Shown in pieces: positions 14,536-17,622 of a DNA stretch of 17,622 nucleotides. A model generated the notes under the pieces. It searched no databases. It was given only the letters and a program-made list of their open reading frames with translations, and was not told the DNA's origin. A program made the position numbers and the translations under genes. The stretch spans positions 1 through 17,622 of the forward strand of contig CAMLSG010000106.1 of NCBI GenBank assembly GCA_946482635.1, written 5' to 3'. This DNA is from an uncultured Duganella sp. (lineage in GTDB: Bacteria > Pseudomonadota > Gammaproteobacteria > Burkholderiales > Burkholderiaceae). Positions within the stretch are counted from its first letter, which is position 1. Each line of letters opens with the position of its first letter.

Positions 14536-17006
14536 GCGCGAAGGGCCGTACACCCAACAGCCTGCCGCGGCCGCCGGGGGAATTCGAAGCGCTGGAACAC
14601 GCATGGCGCAAGCCGGCTGGCTGGTGCGCCCTGACGGCCGTCAACAATACGCGTATCGGCCGTCTGTACCTGGCGACCGCTTTCGGCTTCTTCCTGTTCG
14701 CAGGCGCCCTGGCGCTGGCGATGCGGCTGCAACTGGCAGTGCCAGGCAATGACTTGCTGCAGCCGGGAACCTACAACCAGTTCTTTACCATGCACGGCAC
14801 GGTGATGATGTTCCTGTTCGCCATTCCGATGGTGGAGGCCATCGCGGTGTTCCTGTTGCCCGGCATGCTGGGCGCGCGCGACCTTCCATTCCCGCGCCTG
14901 TCGGCGTACGCCTACTGGGCCTATGCATTTGGCGGGGCAGGATTCATCGTGACGCTGGCTTTCGGGCTTGCGCCGGACGGCGGCTGGTTCATGTATCCGC
15001 CATTGACGGGGAAGGAATACTCCCCCGGGCTGAATGCCGACTTCTGGCTGCTGGGCATCGGCTTCATAGAAATTTCCGCGATTGCCGGGGCTATCGAGCT
15101 GGTTATCGGCATCCTGTTCACGCGGTCTCCGGGCATGACGCTGGCGCGGATACCGGTGTTTGCGTGGTCCATGCTGGTGGTGGCAGCCATGGTGGTGTTC
15201 GCGTTTCCGCCCCTGATCGCGGGTACCGCCCTGCTGGAGCTGGAACGGGCTTACGACTGGCCGTTCTTCATTGCTGCGCGCGGCGGCGATCCGGTCCTGT
15301 GGCAGCACCTGTTCTGGTTCTTTGGCCATCCTGAGGTGTACATCATCTTCCTGCCCGCGGCAGGGATGGTGTCTTCGATGCTGCCCGCCCTGGTGCAAAC
15401 GCCGCTGGTCGCCCGGCGTGCCGTGGTCCTTTCCCTCGCCGCGGTGGGCGCGCTGAGTTTCCTGTTGTGGATGCACCATATGTTCACCGCCGGCCTTGGG
15501 CAGCTGGAGACCACCCTGGTGTCGGCGGCCAGCATGGCGATTGCGATCCCGACGGCGGTGCAGGTGTTTGCCTGGATTGCAACGCTCTGGCGGGGCAGGG
15601 TGCAATTGAATGCGCCGACCCTGTTCATCCTGGGCTTCCTTGCGGTATTCGTACTAGGCGGCCTGACCGGGGTGATGGTGGCTGCGGTGCCGTTCGACTG
15701 GCAGGCCCACGACAGCTATTTCATCGTCGCCCATCTCCACTACGTGTTGGTCGGCGGCCTGGTGTTCCCGATGTTCGCAGGCGCCTATTTCTGGATGCCG
15801 CTGTTTAACGGGCATCGCATGTCGGAGGCCTGGGCGCGCTGGGTATTCGGGCTGATATTTGCGGGTACCAACCTGGCGTTCTTCCCGATGCACGCAACGG
15901 GCATGCTCGGCATGCCGCGCCGGGTTTACACCTATGGCTCGGAAATGGGCTGGGCTGGGCTGAACATGGCGAGTACGGTGGGGGCAATGCTGCTGGCATG
16001 CGGCGTCGTGCTGTTCACGATGGACCTGGTGCGCACCTTGCGCCGTCCGCAGCAGGCGCACGGCAATCCCTGGCGGGCGAGCTCGCTGGAATGGTTGCCG
16101 CAGGACGAGTATGCGACGCGCAGCCAGCCGGAAGTGCGCTCGGCCGAACCTTTATGGCGGCAGCCGTTGCTGGTGCAGGAAGTGGAGACCGGCATGCATT
16201 GGCTGCCGGGAAGCATTACCGGTATGCGCGAGACGCTGGTGACCGGGTGGCGCGATGCGCGGCCAAGGCATTTGCTGGTGCTGCCGGGCGATAGCTGGCT
16301 GCCATTCCTTTGCGCACTGGGGACAGCGGGATTTTTCCTCCTGATGACGGTGCAGCAGGCGATCGCCGCGTGGCTGTTTGGCGCACTTGCGATATGGACG
16401 CTGATAGCCTGGCTGTGGGCGGCGGACCGGCCGCTGGCACATGCATCCGCGCTTGTCGCAGAAAGCGTCGTCCTGCCAATCGGCGCGAAGGGAGCAGCAT
16501 CGCACTCGTGGTGGGCGACCTGGGTGCTCGTGGTGGTCGACGCGGCGATTTTCGCTTCGCTGGCCTTCACACTGGTGCATACGTCAATGCGGCTGGAAGT
16601 GTGCCCGCCTCCCGGCGCGCATCTGCCCGAGCCGCTGTGGCCCTGGCTGCAGGCGGCGCTTTTGGGCGGCAGTTCAGCCCTGGCCTGGTGGAGCGGGCGA
16701 CGGCCGGCACAATGGTGGCCGATGCCCGTGGCGGGTGCTTGCCTGCTTTCTGCATTCGCGGCAAACCTGGGCGGGCATCTCGATGCCGGCCTTGCGCCTT
16801 CGCGCGATGCGTGGAGTGCGGCCGTAGCGGCCTTGCTGGCTTACGAGGGACTGCACGCGGCGGTGCTGGGGCCGGCAGCGGTTTACGTTGCCGCGAGGGG
16901 CAAGTTGAGGGAGGCCAGCCGTGCCACGCTGGATAACACTATCCTGCTGTGGCACTGCGCCGTGTTGCAGGCGCTGGCGGGGCTGGCTTTGCTGCGCTGG
17001 CTTTAG
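14532..17006 (+). CDS. coxA: Cytochrome c oxidase subunit I/III fusion (caa3 type)
   Basis: An 824-residue membrane protein: catalytic subunit I (about 35-505) fused to a subunit III-like domain (about 560-824). It reduces oxygen to water. Ligands are complete: heme a His88 (TMHGTVMMF) and His403, heme a3 His401 (VAHLHYV), CuB His266, His315 and His316, and the cross-link tyrosine Tyr270 in GHPEVY. The D-channel acids Asp117 (GARDLPFPRL) and Glu268 are kept. The K-channel lysine is not: IPTAVQVFAWIATLW has Gln344 where PTGIKIF-type oxidases have Lys. The D-channel asparagines are also replaced (VFLLP for NYFMP; RLSA for RMNN). The start GTG 14532 overlaps the subunit II stop as GTGA. The stop overlaps the convergent DUF481 stop by four bases. 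No separate subunit III, subunit IV or CtaG-like gene is in the window. Confidence 0.95.
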   Translation: MSAKGRTPNSLPRPPGEFEALEHAWRKPAGWCALTAVNNTRIGRLYLATAFGFFLFAGALALAMRLQLAVPGNDLLQPGTYNQFFTMHGTVMMFLFAIPMVEAIAVFLLPGMLGARDLPFPRLSAYAYWAYAFGGAGFIVTLAFGLAPDGGWFMYPPLTGKEYSPGLNADFWLLGIGFIEISAIAGAIELVIGILFTRSPGMTLARIPVFAWSMLVVAAMVVFAFPPLIAGTALLELERAYDWPFFIAARGGDPVLWQHLFWFFGHPEVYIIFLPAAGMVSSMLPALVQTPLVARRAVVLSLAAVGALSFLLWMHHMFTAGLGQLETTLVSAASMAIAIPTAVQVFAWIATLWRGRVQLNAPTLFILGFLAVFVLGGLTGVMVAAVPFDWQAHDSYFIVAHLHYVLVGGLVFPMFAGAYFWMPLFNGHRMSEAWARWVFGLIFAGTNLAFFPMHATGMLGMPRRVYTYGSEMGWAGLNMASTVGAMLLACGVVLFTMDLVRTLRRPQQAHGNPWRASSLEWLPQDEYATRSQPEVRSAEPLWRQPLLVQEVETGMHWLPGSITGMRETLVTGWRDARPRHLLVLPGDSWLPFLCALGTAGFFLLMTVQQAIAAWLFGALAIWTLIAWLWAADRPLAHASALVAESVVLPIGAKGAASHSWWATWVLVVVDAAIFASLAFTLVHTSMRLEVCPPPGAHLPEPLWPWLQAALLGGSSALAWWSGRRPAQWWPMPVAGACLLSAFAANLGGHLDAGLAPSRDAWSAAVAALLAYEGLHAAVLGPAAVYVAARGKLREASRATLDNTILLWHCAVLQALAGLALLRWL

Positions 17007-17622
17007 AAGGAATACACCAGCGTCACCGAAGTCTGGGTATCGGTGTTCTGCTTATCGATCGGAACGGTGGAGTCGTTGATGGCGCTGAAGGCGGCCTTCA
17101 TATGCATCGAACCGTTGATGCGGGCGCTCAGTGAAGTCTCGGAGGTCGAGTGGGTGTTCCACGAAGCGCGCTCCACGGTCAGCATCTGCGCAAAGGTGGC
17201 GTTATCGCTGACTTTCCAGCGGAAGGCAGCGCGGCCGCGCAGCACCAGGCCGCGGTCTTCTTCGCCGTTGGCGCGAGTCGCTTTGAAGAAGCCTGGGCCG
17301 GCTTCCATGTCCAGGGTTTTGTTATCGCTCTGGTACAAGCGGAAGCCATGACCGACACCGACGCTGGCACTGCGCGTGTACGCGCCGAACCGGTCTTCGG
17401 AGAAGGTAGCCAGGGCGAACAAGGTGGAATTTTCTTCCAGCAGCTTGTAACCGGCCTTGGCGCCGAACTGGTAGCGTTCCGCCGAGCGCTGCTTGGTTTC
17501 TTCGCCGTTGACGCGGGCACGGTCTTCCTTGAAGTAGCCGTTGCCGGTGTACTCGTTGCTCCAGCGGAGGGTGTCTTGCAGGATTTCGAACCTGCCGGTG
17601 ACGGAAGTACCGGCGGTATTGC
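17003..17622 (-). CDS. DUF481 (YdiY-like) outer-membrane barrel protein, N-terminus cut by window
   Basis: The 205 visible C-terminal residues form alternating beta strands rich in aromatic and polar residues, such as TLRWSNEYTGNGYFKE, YQFGAKAGYKLLEE and FALATFSEDRFG, ending in the outer-membrane signature TSVTLVYSF with a terminal Phe. This matches the DUF481 family, sometimes called salt-induced outer-membrane proteins, whose role is not well defined. The frame is open to the right edge, so the signal peptide and start lie outside; an in-frame TTG at 17422 is not the start because strand repeats continue upstream of it. Its TAA overlaps the oxidase subunit I TAG by four bases, tail to tail, so it is a separate unit from the oxidase operon. 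Confidence 0.85.
   Translation of the reverse strand, partial: NTAGTSVTGRFEILQDTLRWSNEYTGNGYFKEDRARVNGEETKQRSAERYQFGAKAGYKLLEENSTLFALATFSEDRFGAYTRSASVGVGHGFRLYQSDNKTLDMEAGPGFFKATRANGEEDRGLVLRGRAAFRWKVSDNATFAQMLTVERASWNTHSTSETSLSARINGSMHMKAAFSAINDSTVPIDKQNTDTQTSVTLVYSF

Noticed and set aside
14160..15605. 481-codon open frame on the minus strand
   Set aside because: Antisense to oxidase subunits II and I, which show complete metal-ligand sets.
1..17622. tRNA, rRNA, insertion sequence, CRISPR array, attachment site or origin
   Set aside because: Looked for by eye on both strands; no matching structure, terminal repeats, transposase or repeat-spacer pattern was seen.

Overview
The window looks like a chromosomal segment of a GC-rich Gram-negative bacterium, most likely a betaproteobacterium of the Oxalobacteraceae type (Massilia/Duganella/Janthinobacterium-like). 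This rests on the very GC-rich third positions, the TonB-dependent outer-membrane receptor, MsbA, the FadD type and the caa3 oxidase layout; it is inference, since no rRNA or other marker is present. I count 13 protein genes (two cut by the window edges) and almost no non-coding DNA: the longest gap is 210 bases. I saw no tRNA, rRNA, insertion sequence or CRISPR array.

Region 1 (1-7289, minus strand) reads as one tightly packed operon in the order TonB-dependent receptor, PF04240/CruF-like membrane protein, Lcp/MpaB-type (DUF2236) heme oxygenase, and a 7TMR-DISM hybrid histidine kinase cut by the left edge. Junctions are 11 bases, a 4-base GTGA overlap and a 7-base overlap. The mix of an outer-membrane importer, a carotenoid-hydratase-like membrane protein, a polyisoprenoid-cleaving oxygenase relative and a sensor suggests a system for taking up, modifying and cleaving an isoprenoid-type compound. 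I do not know of a description of this combination; it is the best candidate here for a new system. An AT-rich 210-base gap (7290-7499) holds its likely promoter and operator-like repeats.

Region 2 (7500-12320) has a small secreted protein of unknown role (plus), a PEP mutase/isocitrate lyase-like enzyme (minus), and a plus-strand pair fadD-msbA joined by a 1-base overlap. These are a long-chain acyl-CoA ligase and the lipid A flippase.

Region 3 (12321-17006) is a compact caa3-type terminal oxidase locus. A divergent membrane-anchored di-heme cytochrome c (minus) faces an operon of a lipoprotein cytochrome c, subunit II with a fused cytochrome c domain, and a subunit I/III fusion, each joined by 4-base overlaps. 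Subunit I keeps every heme and CuB ligand but has glutamine where the K-channel lysine should be. Subunit II appears to lack the glutamate at the K-channel entrance, and the D-channel asparagines are also replaced, so proton uptake is probably unusual. The lipoprotein and the second domain of the di-heme protein are clear paralogues.

Region 4 (17003-17622, minus) is the C-terminal part of a DUF481 outer-membrane barrel protein cut by the right edge. All three convergent gene pairs have zero or negative spacing, leaving no room for ordinary intergenic terminators.
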